A DNA stretch of 64,000 bases from Methanoregula boonei 6A8 (GCF_000017625.1 NC_009712.1:2170001-2234000), one strand, 5' to 3'; positions 53,561 to 63,664 are shown, counted from the first letter of the stretch. Notes: generated by a model from the sequence alone, not told the origin. Numbers and translations: made by a program.

Positions 53561-53749
53561 ATGGCGGACATGCTGACGGATCTGCTTATCTACATCGGTT
53601 TTGGGATCATCACTTTTGTTATTGGTTGGGTTATCGGGGACCAGGTTCTGACAGGGCACTACACGAAACGGTTTATGGTGCTTGCAAAAGAGTGCTCCGA
53701 TTCAGATTCCGTTGTCCCGCTGGTGGATGAACTGGCCCGGGAGACATAA
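53561..53749 (+). CDS. small membrane protein, first of a tandem pair
   Basis: A 62-residue protein: one or two hydrophobic segments (LLIYIGFGIITFVIGWVIG) and a short cytoplasmic tail (YTKRFMVLAKECSDSDSVVP, then LVDELARE). The tail pattern recurs in the next gene, 16 bases downstream, so the pair arose by duplication. The function is unknown. Confidence 0.6.
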   Translation: MADMLTDLLIYIGFGIITFVIGWVIGDQVLTGHYTKRFMVLAKECSDSDSVVPLVDELARET

Positions 53750-53765
53750 AAAAGGGGGGAAAGAT

Positions 53766-53951
53766 ATGGTTGACATAGTAAGTTATTCACTGATCGGGAT
53801 TACCTGCCTCTGTTTTGGCCTGATCGTCAGTTTCCAGATAGCGCACATCCGGTACTGCCGGCGGCTCGCGATCCTTGTCCGGCGTTCCGTATCCACTAAG
53901 ACCATTGCCCCGGTTCTTGCAGAATACGAAGTACTGAAAACAAAAAAATAA
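53766..53951 (+). CDS. small membrane protein, second of a tandem pair
   Basis: A 61-residue protein with a membrane helix (VSYSLIGITCLCFGLIVSF) and tail YCRRLAILVRRS...IAPVLAEYE that aligns with the tail of the gene before it. The start has a good ribosome-binding site (AAAGGGGGGAAAG). The function is unknown. Confidence 0.62.
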   Translation: MVDIVSYSLIGITCLCFGLIVSFQIAHIRYCRRLAILVRRSVSTKTIAPVLAEYEVLKTKK

Positions 53952-54030
53952 CGAAAAATCCCTTTTTGATTTTTTTAGAGTACTGCACAAGGAAAGCGGG
54001 TTAATACAAACAAAAACCAGTATAGTAAGG

Positions 54031-54819
54031 ATGCGGTGCACAATACTTGCAAGCGGGAGCAAAGGCAACTGCACCTATGTGGCGGGCAGTAACGGTTCCC
54101 TTCTCATCGATGCCGGTCTGAGTGCAAAGGAGACCTTTGTGCGCATGACCAAGACCGGTTGCGATCCGGATCGCGTTGCTGCGATCCTTGTCACCCATGA
54201 GCACGGGGACCATATCAGGGGTCTGGATGTGCTTGCCCGTAAATTATCCTGCCCGGTCTATGGAACCCAGGGGACCCTTGCAGAGTTCCTCTCTCACCGG
54301 CGTACGTCCGATAGGCCATTGCAGATACAGGCCTGCCAGTACGATACTGCCTTTTCTGCAGGAGAGTTCAGGGTCCTGCCTTTTGCCACCTCACACGACG
54401 CTGCAGAACCCTGCGGGTTTGTCCTGCAGGAGAACGGCTCAAAAATCGGGTACTGCACCGATACCGGCATTGTAACCTCCCATATGCTCGATCTGCTCCG
54501 GCATTGTGACGGAGTGGTGTTGGAAAGCAACCACTGCCCGGAGATGCTTGCAAACGGGCCGTACCCCGAGTCCCTCAAAAGACGAATCCGTTCAAACCGG
54601 GGGCATCTTTCAAACCCGGCCGCGGCACGTGTGCTTCAGACACTTGGCAAGGATGTAACTCAGGTCGTGCTCTCGCACTTAAGCGAGATCAATAACACCC
54701 CGGAACGCGCCCGTGCAAGCGCACGCGACGGGATGGGACTTTTTTTTGAGGAAAAAACCCTGATTGTCGCATCCCAAGAGGGTTCAAGCCCGGATTCCCC
54801 GCAGGAAATCCTGTTGTAA
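54031..54819 (+). CDS. MBL-fold metallo-hydrolase (YycJ/WalJ-like)
   Basis: A 262-residue metallo-beta-lactamase-fold enzyme. The metal motif is VTHEHGDHIRGL (H56, H58, D60, H61), with the distal ligands in ATSHDAAEP, YCTDTG and LESNHCPEML and VVLSHLSEINN. The YycJ/WalJ group is linked to DNA repair or cell-wall-related control in bacteria and is likely a phosphodiesterase or nuclease here. It is convergent with the degenerate two-component gene, one base from its end. Confidence 0.88.
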   Translation: MRCTILASGSKGNCTYVAGSNGSLLIDAGLSAKETFVRMTKTGCDPDRVAAILVTHEHGDHIRGLDVLARKLSCPVYGTQGTLAEFLSHRRTSDRPLQIQACQYDTAFSAGEFRVLPFATSHDAAEPCGFVLQENGSKIGYCTDTGIVTSHMLDLLRHCDGVVLESNHCPEMLANGPYPESLKRRIRSNRGHLSNPAAARVLQTLGKDVTQVVLSHLSEINNTPERARASARDGMGLFFEEKTLIVASQEGSSPDSPQEILL

Positions 54820-55878
54820 TTATTTCCGGAGGGAGATCTGTGCCAGGGATTCCTCAAGTTCCTTGAACCCGTACGGCTTGATAAGGGCGGCAACAAATCC
54901 GCTGGCGGCATAGTTGACCAGAAGAGGATGGGTAGCGTACCCGCTGGAGATGATTGCCCGTACATTCGGATCGATCTCCCGGAGACGGGGAAGTGTTTCT
55001 TCGGCACCGATCCCGCATGGCACCGTAATGTCAAGGATTACGACATCGAATCGTGAGTCTCCGGCATATGCCTGCCTGTACATTTCGATGGAATCCTCCC
55101 CGCTCTTTGCGACGGTGACCGTGTGTCCCAGGAATGAGAGCATATCGCTTGTTGCCGAGAGAATTGCTTCCTCATCGTCCATCAGGAGGATCCGGTAACC
55201 GGCAGCGGCACCTTTTTTCTTCTCATGTGACCGGCGCGGGTGTGCAGGGGGTGCCGGTGCTATCTTTACCGCACCTTCTGTTTCCTCCAGTTCCTTTAAT
55301 GATGGCTCAAGCAGCTGGATGGAATGGTCACGTGCCCGCAGGATACTCTTTTCTGCATCATCCAGATGCCGGCATTCATCCTCCTCATGCGTACAGGACC
55401 GGCGTGCAAGCTGGATATTGGCAAGTGCTGAGGATAGGGAGTTATTTATGTCGTGAGCTGCTTTTCGCACCAGAGAGGCAGGATATGCTTTTTTTCTAAC
55501 GGTGCGGGTGGTGCGGGAATAGGCAGCTTCCACCACATTCCTGAACGTGCGGGGGCCGAAGGGCCGGACCAGATACCTGCAGGGATGACCAGCAGGGTTG
55601 TCAAGATCGGGAAGATCCTCATCAGAATCCGCTACCAGAATCACCGGTATGCCCAGACCGGATTGGATCCTTTCAAGGATTTCATTCAGGCTCATATTTC
55701 CAAAGGAAGGTGCGCCCAGAAGGACAACATCCGGGCGACGGGATTCCGCCAGGGCAACTGCCTTGTCTCCGGTCGTCACCCGCTCCAGTACCCCGAACCC
55801 TTCTTTATTCGCCAAAGATTCAAGTTCTTCTGCCTCTGCAGCATTCCCGACAGCAATAAGCATTGTTACCTTTGCCAT
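54820..55878 (-). CDS. degenerate hybrid two-component protein: pseudoreceiver, H-box domain and receiver
   Basis: A 352-residue soluble protein. Residues 1-125 form a receiver-like domain in which the phospho-acceptor Asp is replaced by G55 (PDVVLLGAPS). Residues ~132-200 form a histidine dimerisation helix with RKAAHDINNSLS (H142), but no ATPase domain follows. Residues 228-350 are a complete receiver with D283 (DVVILDITVP). It can accept phosphate but not make it, so it may be a phosphotransfer or output protein. The ATG at 55878 is preferred to one nine codons upstream. Confidence 0.82.
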   Translation of the reverse strand: MAKVTMLIAVGNAAEAEELESLANKEGFGVLERVTTGDKAVALAESRRPDVVLLGAPSFGNMSLNEILERIQSGLGIPVILVADSDEDLPDLDNPAGHPCRYLVRPFGPRTFRNVVEAAYSRTTRTVRKKAYPASLVRKAAHDINNSLSSALANIQLARRSCTHEEDECRHLDDAEKSILRARDHSIQLLEPSLKELEETEGAVKIAPAPPAHPRRSHEKKKGAAAGYRILLMDDEEAILSATSDMLSFLGHTVTVAKSGEDSIEMYRQAYAGDSRFDVVILDITVPCGIGAEETLPRLREIDPNVRAIISSGYATHPLLVNYAASGFVAALIKPYGFKELEESLAQISLRK

Positions 55879-55948
55879 CACAGACCACCGTTCCGCAACG
55901 GACATGCAGATTTTCCTGCTTTCCTATCAGATATCGCAGATCCTGCCA

Positions 55949-57142
55949 TCATAAACCCTCAATCTTGAGCAGTTTCATGCAGTACTGATCAATGGAATCG
56001 AAGATCGCTTTCTTCGACCGCTTGAGCTTTTTTGGATCCTCTGAGTGAAAATCATGCGCAACGTACTCCAGAAGTGTAACAAAAAAATGCTGGGGACCGA
56101 AGCGCTTTCTGATCTCGTCCATGCACGCCGCTGCATCGGCCTGCTTGCCACTCATCACCTCAAAGGAGTAATCCAGCAGGAGGAGAGCCTGAAGAGGTGT
56201 GTTCTTACCCGTGGCCAGCTTCCGGAACCGGTAATACGTATCCATGCGACTGGTGATAATGGAAAGCTTGAGACCATAGTAAATTGGCTCAATCTCATCG
56301 GGATACTGCTGGGTCATCTGCTTGACAACACCGGCAACTCCCCCGGCGTCGCGGTTCTCGAGCTTGAGTTTGTACAGCTCGCGCAGGAAGAACATGTCGT
56401 TGTAGAACCGCTCGATCGCGATATTGAGAAGCTCCTCCTTGAGATCACGTCTCCCGTCTTTAGACGCCTTTTCGATCCCGATGCGGAGGAACTCGCGCTC
56501 GCTGGGGAACCAGTCGATCGCCTGCTTGATCATGAACCAGAAGATCTTGTTGATCCGGGGATCTTCCGCGATTTCGAGATCCTTGAGCCGGTTTATCGGA
56601 GGATTAAGCCGGATCAGCTCGATCATCTGCTCGCGGGCGGCAAGCGCCATGTCCTTGAGCCGCTGGTACTCCCCGCTTCGCTCAATGGGGTTCTGCTGGG
56701 TGGAGAGGACAAAATAGCAGTACGCAATCGCCGGGCAGATGATGATATCCGCGGACCGGTATTTCTTGAGCTGCTCGGCACCCTCTGCGTACTTCCCGGT
56801 ATTGATCATCTTCATACCAAGAAGGATATCGTAAACGGCGCGGTTCCGGCTCCCTCTCTTGTTACGCATGGCGTAATCGAAAAGTTTCTCGACGAACGGG
56901 ATCTCTTCGGATCTTTTTGAGGTTTCCAGAACCGCAAATGCCATCGCATCGATAAACTGGTCGAAGAACTCGTCGCTGAGGCCGGGAAGCGTCTTATCGA
57001 GGGATGCTATAACATGGCCAAAAAAAACCGGGATATTCGCGTCAATTTTCTCGCTGTTGACGCTAATATAATCAGAAAACTCCTTTTTAAGACGTTCCAG
57101 TCTGAGCCTCACTACGGCTTCGGGCTGCCACTCGTCACCCAT
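55949..57142 (-). CDS. uncharacterised helical repeat protein
   Basis: A 397-residue soluble protein with no recognised catalytic motif, mostly helical with TPR-like pairs (YAEGAEQLKKYRSADIIICP, LLNIAIERFYNDMFFLREL, LQALLLLDYSFEVMSGK). It resembles conserved methanogen proteins of unknown function. It diverges from the DNA ligase gene over a ~170-base gap, which may hold promoters for both. Confidence 0.72.
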   Translation of the reverse strand: MGDEWQPEAVVRLRLERLKKEFSDYISVNSEKIDANIPVFFGHVIASLDKTLPGLSDEFFDQFIDAMAFAVLETSKRSEEIPFVEKLFDYAMRNKRGSRNRAVYDILLGMKMINTGKYAEGAEQLKKYRSADIIICPAIAYCYFVLSTQQNPIERSGEYQRLKDMALAAREQMIELIRLNPPINRLKDLEIAEDPRINKIFWFMIKQAIDWFPSEREFLRIGIEKASKDGRRDLKEELLNIAIERFYNDMFFLRELYKLKLENRDAGGVAGVVKQMTQQYPDEIEPIYYGLKLSIITSRMDTYYRFRKLATGKNTPLQALLLLDYSFEVMSGKQADAAACMDEIRKRFGPQHFFVTLLEYVAHDFHSEDPKKLKRSKKAIFDSIDQYCMKLLKIEGL

Positions 57143-57310
57143 AGGACAATTCCACGATCTTCTAGTGCATGAACTATCGGCAGGGCATTAAAAATACTTT
57201 TACCTTTATCAAACGGGCGAAAACCCCTGGTTTCGGAAGGCACGGAAAATTCACCTGCGACACAGCAAAATGTTAATGCTTCCGTCTCCAACCCACACAA
57301 CAGAAAACCC

Positions 57311-58963
57311 ATGCTGTTCTCTGAGTTCGCTCAGGTTTGCGAAGAACTGGAACATCTCTCCGGCCGTCTGGATATGATCGAGGTGATCAGCCGGGCGCTG
57401 CCGGATCTCGCACCGGATGAGCTCCCGGTCTTTGTCCGGTTTGTCATGGGCAGGATCTTCCCCGACTGGAGTGCCCAAAAACTGGGAATAGGGCCGAATC
57501 TCCTCTATGAGGCAGTCCGCCAGGCCGCCGGGGTAAAACTGGAGACAGTCATCACCCGGATTAATCAGCAGGGGGACGTTGGAAGAGCCGTTGAGGATAT
57601 CCTGGCAAAAAAAACCCAGGTTTCCTGGTCACACCAGGATCTCGAACTGGTCTATGTCTACAACAAACTAACGGGAATATCCTCCCGTGGAGGAGTTACA
57701 TCCCAGAAAGAGAAGATCCGTATTGCCATGCTCCTCTTAGGTGATGCCTCACCACTTGAAGGACGGTACCTCGCCCGGATCATGCTTGAAGAGCTCCGGA
57801 TAGGGGTGGGTGAGGGAACCGTCCGTGAAGCAATCGCAAAAGCGTTTATGGTTGACTCTGCACTGGTCGAGCATGCGATGCAGGCCATCAACGATCTCGG
57901 GGAAGTGGCACGGCTTGCAAAGAAAGGGCCCACTGCCCTTTCGGATGTACATATAACGCCCTTCCATCCGGTGAAGATGATGCTTGCCCAGCAGGGAACG
58001 ATTGCCGGCATGATCGAAGATCACGGCGAGATTGCAGCAGAGTACAAGTACGACGGGTCCCGTTTCCAGTTCCACAAGGAGGGGGCAAAAGCGAGGATGT
58101 ACTCGCGCCGGCTCGAAGATGTCAGCGAGGCGCTCCCCGATGTGATTGACCTTCTTTCCAAAGCAACCTCCCATGATGTGATCCTTGATGGTGAGGTGAT
58201 CGCGATCAAGGACGACCGGCCCATGCCGTTCCAGTCGGTACTCCGCAGGTTCCGGCGCCGGCATGATATCGCCGAGGCACAAGAGGCAATACGCATGGTG
58301 CCAAACGTCTTCGATATCCTCTACCTCGATGGCGAAACCCTCATCGATCTGCCATTCTTTGAACGGCGTAAGAAACTGGAAACCGTGGTCGGGAAGTTCG
58401 TGGCACCACAAGTGGTAAGCACAGATCCGCAGACAATAGAGCAGACATACCACGACGCACTCGCCGCGGGGCATGAGGGAATTATGCTTAAGGTACCGGC
58501 GTCCCCCTACACCCCGGGCCAGCGGGGAAAGAACTGGATCAAGATCAAGCCAGAAGTGGACACACTCGACCTCGCCGTTATCGGGGCCGAGTGGGGCGAA
58601 GGGAAACGGGCCCATGTCTTTGGGTCGTTTCTTGTTGCCTGCCAGGACCAGGGTAAGCTGATCCCGCTCTCCCGGGTGGCCACCGGGTTTTCAGACGAGC
58701 AGCTGACCGAGGTATACGATCTCCTCAAGGATGCAGTGATCTCGCGCACTGGAAAAGAGGTACGCTTTGAACCGGAGCTGGTTTTTGAGGTAGGATATGC
58801 CGAACTCCAGGTCAGCCCGACCTATGATGCCGGATTTGCCCTCAGGTTCCCCCGGTTTATCCGGATCCGCGATGACAAGGATACCACCGAGATCGAGACC
58901 CTGGAGAGCATCAGGGGCCGGTACCAGCGGCAAGCAAAATCGGCACAGGCATACACAAAATAG
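57311..58963 (+). CDS. lig: ATP-dependent DNA ligase
   Basis: A 550-residue archaeal ligase for Okazaki fragments and repair. The N-terminal DNA-binding domain is at ~1-210, the adenylation lysine K246 is in [10 protein letters not shown], and motifs IV and V are seen as EGIMLKVP and KNWIKIKPE, followed by the OB-fold. Length and order are standard for euryarchaea. A neighbouring nreA fits a DNA-repair pair. Confidence 0.96.
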
Positions 58964-58967
58964 CCTG

Positions 58968-60110
58968 TCAGAACGAGAAAAGGGATCTCTGGGTACGCAT
59001 CTCGGGGATGAGCGTGCTGTGCTGCTGCCAGTGCGAAAACCCGATCCGGGCAGATGCGGTGGCAACGGCTGCTTCCAAGGATTCACAGGAGACAGGAGGG
59101 GACGCCATTGCTTTTCTTGTCGCTTCCCGGATCACCCAGGTTCCCAGCGGCGCCCAGTAGTCGCTGGATATATGACGCAGCACAATGACCCGGGCAGAAT
59201 GCCGTACCCGGGCCAGGTACTCACACGCAGCCAGACGAGCTGAGTAATAGGCACCTGAAATAGGGGAGTACCCCTGTTTGGTCATCCCTTCACGATCCTG
59301 GACGATCACCTCTGCATCCCCGGCCCAGAGGGTCTGTTTTCCCCAGATCTCGATCATCTCGTACCGCCAGTCTCCCGGGGCGAGGATACAGACTATCCGG
59401 TTGGAAAATACCTCTCCGGAAAAGACCAGGTACTCATCAAGAGGAGGATACCGTGCTATCTCTTTTTTGAGCGCTGTAGAAATCGTATCATCAACTGCCG
59501 TTATTGCCCAGCGGGTAGGGACAAAGCATCGGCGTTTCCCGGGAAGACCTGCGGTCATGAGCTTGGTAATACCGTACACATCGCTTCCTCCCCGCGAGAG
59601 AGCCATGCAGGCTTCACCAGCCCCGAGATCGGTATCCCCGGTGATCCGGTCCACAATCCGTTCCACCTTTGCACTTCCAACTACATCCAGCCGCCGGATC
59701 TCCCCGGAAAAACCCATCGGGGCCACAGTCCCGTCAAAGGTCATTGCAAAAGAGACCGGGCGGGAGAAGGCAACATCCACTTCCAGCGGGAGTGACGAAC
59801 GGGCGATCTCCTGCAGTCCTCCTTCAACATGACGGGCCGGAGATCGCCCGCAGATCGTCCGGGCACGGAGGCTCACGATATCTTCAATCCCAAGACCCCG
59901 GGTTAACCAGTCCGGAGGATGATCGCTGTCGTCAATAAGGAGGGGGCCTCTCCGGATATCCGGGTACCCGAAGCTCCCGACAAAGACCGAGGGCGCGCTT
60001 CCCTGGTAACTTGCGGATATTTTCACGTCTGTCTGGGCGAGAAACCGGCTCGTAATCGGGCACCGAGGCAGGCCGCACAATCCCTTTCCCTTGCATGAGA
60101 TGCACTGCAC
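58968..60110 (-). CDS. nreA: DNA repair protein NreA
   Basis: A 380-residue archaeal Nre protein. The N-terminal zinc finger has C3, C6, C12 and C17 (CISC, LCGLPRC) and the C-terminus ends QRSLFSF, a PCNA-interacting peptide. The middle has the family blocks FVGSFGYPDIRRGPL and VRHSARVIVLRHI. In haloarchaea the family helps DNA repair. It is convergent with the DNA ligase, five bases from its end. Confidence 0.92.
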   Translation of the reverse strand: MQCISCKGKGLCGLPRCPITSRFLAQTDVKISASYQGSAPSVFVGSFGYPDIRRGPLLIDDSDHPPDWLTRGLGIEDIVSLRARTICGRSPARHVEGGLQEIARSSLPLEVDVAFSRPVSFAMTFDGTVAPMGFSGEIRRLDVVGSAKVERIVDRITGDTDLGAGEACMALSRGGSDVYGITKLMTAGLPGKRRCFVPTRWAITAVDDTISTALKKEIARYPPLDEYLVFSGEVFSNRIVCILAPGDWRYEMIEIWGKQTLWAGDAEVIVQDREGMTKQGYSPISGAYYSARLAACEYLARVRHSARVIVLRHISSDYWAPLGTWVIREATRKAMASPPVSCESLEAAVATASARIGFSHWQQHSTLIPEMRTQRSLFSF

Positions 60111-60183
60111 CAGGTTTCCCTCCGCATACTCCCGCTAATCCCGTCCACTATCCTTTCCCTGCACGATACCCTCCATCAGATTT

Positions 60184-60453
60184 TCAGTGCAGGAACGTAG
60201 CAGCAAGGACAACGTGGCTCTCCTCATCGGAGAATGAGACCCGCCAGCCTGCATCGAACCGGGCCCCGCATTCCGGGCAGATCAGGATCACGCGGTAAAG
60301 GTCCCGGGTGGATTTCACCGCGCTTGTCTTCCCGTCCTTTGGAGCATTCAGCCGGATAAAAGATGTATGAAATCCGTACTCGTACCCGCAGGCCGGGCAG
60401 ATATGCAGGTCATCTCCCGGTTTTATGGATGTGATCTCTGCAGAAACTCCCAT
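60184..60453 (-). CDS. small zinc-ribbon protein
   Basis: An 89-residue protein with a zinc ribbon, CPACGYEYG and CPECGARFDAGW, and a well-formed beta C-terminus (WRVSFSDEESHVVLAAT). The function is unknown. It lies 12 bases downstream of the glycosyltransferase gene and is probably in its operon. Confidence 0.75.
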   Translation of the reverse strand: MGVSAEITSIKPGDDLHICPACGYEYGFHTSFIRLNAPKDGKTSAVKSTRDLYRVILICPECGARFDAGWRVSFSDEESHVVLAATFLH

Positions 60454-60465
60454 GATTCCACTATT

Positions 60466-61599
60466 TTAGGGTTTGGAGGATGAAACCTTAATGTTCCTGT
60501 TTGCAGCAGCACCGAAAGACGCCTCAATAACTGCTGCGGCATTTTTTCTGCCATTTACCGCAGCCAGATCGCGACCGCCAGACCGGAGGGGAAGGGAGAG
60601 AGTCTCTGCAATCTTTTGTTCGAGAATTTCAAGAGTGACTGTCCTGCCATCCACTACCGTCCCTGCTCCCAGGTCAACGATTTTTTGTGCGTTGTTCTGC
60701 TGTTCAGGATGGCCCGGGTCCATGATGATGAGGACGGGCTTATTGAAGAGCAACGCTTCGTGGAGGGTGGTCAATCCGCCATGCACGATGGCAATCCGGG
60801 CCTCGGCGAGATGTTCATAGATATTAGGCACATACCCATGGGAAAGGAAATTATCCGAGGATCCCGGGAGGGTTGCACCTGTATAGAAAACATCGAACAT
60901 CAGGTCTTTTCGTTTGTCCGCGATCGTCCGCAGCAACCGGTACAGGGGGAGTTTGTAGGGCTCTCCCCCGAAACTGGTAAAGATCGTCTCCTGCGAGAAT
61001 TGGTACCGGTTGAGATCGATCTCCAGAAACGGGCCGGTGAAATGATAGTGCGGTTTCTCTTTCTCCGGAATGAGGAGATTGTACTCGCTCACGGAATCCG
61101 GTGGAGGGTAGTCGGGAATGATAACGGCATCGGCGAGTTTAAGGTAGCGTCGGATCAGGAAGTTGAGCACGCTCCAGACCGGGTTCTTCGCCCCTCCCGG
61201 GCCGCTGAACCGGTTCTGGTTGGTAATAAAGATCACCGGTACCCGGCAAAACCGTGCAGCAAGGACACCTGCGTACATCGTGTCACAAACAACGCAGTCG
61301 ATCTGCTGTTCCCGGATCAAACGTCTGACGCGCAGCCCGGACCGGACCATGTTTATGACGATCCAGCGCGAGCACCAAAGGGTCTTTTTTAAGGAGAAAA
61401 AGCCATTCTCACCTTCGAGGCAGACCTCGCGTTCCCCACGGTAAACCCGGGTACATCCATGGTCCCGGAAAAAGTCGTAGGATTTCCCGTATGCCAGGAA
61501 ACTGACCGAATGACCCTGCTGCTCCAGGTAATGGCCGAGATGGATACACCGGGATGTGTGGCCCAGACCCTCCCCGCATACAACAAACAAAATCCGCAT
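60466..61599 (-). CDS. GT-B family glycosyltransferase, MurG/EpsF-like
   Basis: A 377-residue GT-B enzyme. FVVCGEGLGHTSRC is the acceptor-side loop and IVHGGLTTLHEALLFNKPVL is the nucleotide-sugar-binding region. It may add a sugar to a lipid- or surface-linked glycan. The ATG at 61599 (MRILFVVCGEG) is the normal start; upstream ATGs at 61626 and 61692 add unlikely residues. Confidence 0.83.
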   Translation of the reverse strand: MRILFVVCGEGLGHTSRCIHLGHYLEQQGHSVSFLAYGKSYDFFRDHGCTRVYRGEREVCLEGENGFFSLKKTLWCSRWIVINMVRSGLRVRRLIREQQIDCVVCDTMYAGVLAARFCRVPVIFITNQNRFSGPGGAKNPVWSVLNFLIRRYLKLADAVIIPDYPPPDSVSEYNLLIPEKEKPHYHFTGPFLEIDLNRYQFSQETIFTSFGGEPYKLPLYRLLRTIADKRKDLMFDVFYTGATLPGSSDNFLSHGYVPNIYEHLAEARIAIVHGGLTTLHEALLFNKPVLIIMDPGHPEQQNNAQKIVDLGAGTVVDGRTVTLEILEQKIAETLSLPLRSGGRDLAAVNGRKNAAAVIEASFGAAANRNIKVSSSKP

Positions 61600-61832
61600 C
61601 CTTTTCAATCCCTCGTGTACATGCATCGTGATGCTGCGGTAAGATAAATCAAAACGCAAGACCTGCAACAGGACGATATCGGAAGCTGCCAACCCCTGGC
61701 GTCACATCCCGTTCACAGAATATGGTGCGTTGTTATCGATTAAGAGGGTTGCCCCCGTGGAAGAGAGAGGCGGATTAGCCGAAAATCTTAACAGGTACAA
61801 GGGACAGGATAACGCTGGATGATTGAAAACAC
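61600..61832. other. divergent promoter gap between glycosyltransferase and msrA
   Basis: 233 bases with no supported gene. AT-rich patches such as AAAATCTTAACA near 61780 may be promoter elements. Nothing else is visible. Confidence 0.3.
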
Positions 61833-62324
61833 ATGAACTTTAGGACCTCATCATTTGCCGCCGGCTGTTTCTGGGGTGTCGAAGACGCATTCCGTAAGAT
61901 CCCCGGCGTAGTGGCAACGGAAGTCGGATATGCAGGGGGACCCACCAGCAATCCGCGATATGTGGATGTCTGCACCGGCGGGACCGGACATGCCAAGGCG
62001 GTCCGGATCCTGTACGATCCAGATGTAGTCACCTACCAGAATCTGCTCGATACGTTCTGGTCGATCCACGATCCCACGCAAAAGAACCGGCAGGGCCCTG
62101 ACGTCGGGACAAATTACCGCTCGGTGATATTCTATCACGACAGGGAGCAGAAAGAATCGGCCATACAGTCAAAGGAAGAACTCGAACGATCGGGCCGATT
62201 TAAAAGACCGGTAGTAACCGAGATTATACCTGCCACAGTATTCTGGCGGGCCGAAGAGTACCACCAGCAGTACCATGAGAAACACGGGAGGGCCGGCTGC
62301 AGGCTTGTAGGAATAGAGAAATAA
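61833..62324 (+). CDS. msrA: peptide methionine-S-sulfoxide reductase
   Basis: A 163-residue MsrA with the active site [13 protein letters not shown] (C12). Conserved VGYAGG and [12 protein letters not shown] follow, and the resolving-type cysteine is C157 in RAGCRL near the C-terminus. It repairs oxidised methionine. The stop overlaps by one base with an upstream ATG of the next gene. Confidence 0.95.
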   Translation: MNFRTSSFAAGCFWGVEDAFRKIPGVVATEVGYAGGPTSNPRYVDVCTGGTGHAKAVRILYDPDVVTYQNLLDTFWSIHDPTQKNRQGPDVGTNYRSVIFYHDREQKESAIQSKEELERSGRFKRPVVTEIIPATVFWRAEEYHQQYHEKHGRAGCRLVGIEK

Positions 62325-62359
62325 TGCATGAGATGCAATACCTATTCCCTGAGATGACC

Positions 62360-63664
62360 ATGAGAGATCCGAAGACAACCCAGGGTATCTCTGAGATTGC
62401 CGCAGAGATCCTGATTATCATCCTCGTTCTTGTGATTGCCGCCATCGCTTATGCAGCGTTTAGCGGCGCATTGAATCCCCTCTTCACCAAAAAAAGCGTT
62501 TATGTTGCAGGCAGTGCCGGGATAGATACCATCCCGCAATCGGGAGGTAGTTCCGCAGATGTGCTTACTTTCCTGCCAAAAGCAGGCGATCCCTTCTACC
62601 TTACCGGACAGAAATCCGGGACAACCGGAACTCAGGTTACCCTTAAGGCAATCAGTCCAACGGGGCTGGTGTTATCTCCGGATGCAAGTTCCCTAAGCGG
62701 CAGCCTGTATGGAAAGACACTGTTCATTTATCCAAACAGTTCGGCCGCAGCAACGCAATGTAACTATGTGATCTCCTCCAATTCCCCGACGGGAACAATT
62801 CGGCCTATGACGCAGGGTACCTGGAATATCCAGATGATCGACAATACCGTGAATGTGATTGCAGGATCCTATTCCCAGCAGGTAAAGAACGGCGCAACTG
62901 CATTACCGGTAGCCGGTGGCTTTTTGGGTAGCGGTACCGGCCAGTTCTACGATGTGAATTGCAACCCGGTCACGGAGACGATCAATGGGCAGGTGACCAC
63001 CTCGACAATTGCACCGGGCAATATGACAGCCACCTATTTCAACGGAGATTCGTCCATTCAAATCCCCAATTCTGCAGGACTTGGGTTCAACGGATCTATG
63101 ACAATTTCCATGTGGTTTAATCCCACCACCGCCGGTTCTGCAAGCAACAGCGGTGCCTGGCAGCAGTTGATCGGAAAAGGGCTAACAAACACTGCCGGAA
63201 GCAGTTCCACCAATGAAAACGACAACTACCAGCTCTTCCAGTTAGGGAACCAGTTGCTCTTTGAATGGAATGACGCAAACACGGGAATCCATTATCAGGC
63301 CATCACCACAACAACCTCGGTCCAGGCAAATGCGTGGAACTACGTTGCGGTCACGGTCCAGAACGGACAAGTGACGATATATAATAATGGAGTAGCACAG
63401 CCGCTTGTCTACGATGAGGGAAATGTACCTTATACGGTATCAGGAGCGACTCCCGTCACTAGTCTCTCCTCACTCCCGAATCCCCCAACCGGAGGGGTAC
63501 AACTTGCGAACAACAATAATTATCCGGTAAATGTAGGCGAACAGAATGCAGCAACCGCAGGCAATGATTTCTATTATACCGGGTCTATCGGTTCAACTGC
63601 GATTTACGGACAGGCACTGTCCCAAACACAGATCCAAAACAATTACGCGAGTTATACAGCATAA
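62360..63664 (+). CDS. type IV pilin-like protein with LamG-type domain
   Basis: A 434-residue exported protein. The N-terminus is a class III signal, TTQGISEIAAEILIIILVLV, with processing near G9-I10. A beta-rich middle is followed by a concanavalin-like/LamG domain (~235-430; FNGSMTISMWFNPTTAGSAS, NAWNYVAVTVQNGQVTIYNN, YYTGSIGSTAIYGQALSQTQ). It is AT-rich and Ser/Thr/Asn-rich with many sequons. LamG domains bind sugars or proteins, so an adhesive pilin tip is plausible. An ATG at 62324 would add 12 residues. Confidence 0.83.
   Translation: MRDPKTTQGISEIAAEILIIILVLVIAAIAYAAFSGALNPLFTKKSVYVAGSAGIDTIPQSGGSSADVLTFLPKAGDPFYLTGQKSGTTGTQVTLKAISPTGLVLSPDASSLSGSLYGKTLFIYPNSSAAATQCNYVISSNSPTGTIRPMTQGTWNIQMIDNTVNVIAGSYSQQVKNGATALPVAGGFLGSGTGQFYDVNCNPVTETINGQVTTSTIAPGNMTATYFNGDSSIQIPNSAGLGFNGSMTISMWFNPTTAGSASNSGAWQQLIGKGLTNTAGSSSTNENDNYQLFQLGNQLLFEWNDANTGIHYQAITTTTSVQANAWNYVAVTVQNGQVTIYNNGVAQPLVYDEGNVPYTVSGATPVTSLSSLPNPPTGGVQLANNNNYPVNVGEQNAATAGNDFYYTGSIGSTAIYGQALSQTQIQNNYASYTA

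Noticed and set aside
53371-53562. A 63-codon minus-strand frame whose stop overlaps the MOT1-type transporter start
   Set aside because: Its start would overlap the ATG of the plus-strand membrane gene by two bases, it covers that gene's TATA box, and the peptide has no recognisable domain. The four-base overlap with the transporter gene kept it in view, but support is too weak.
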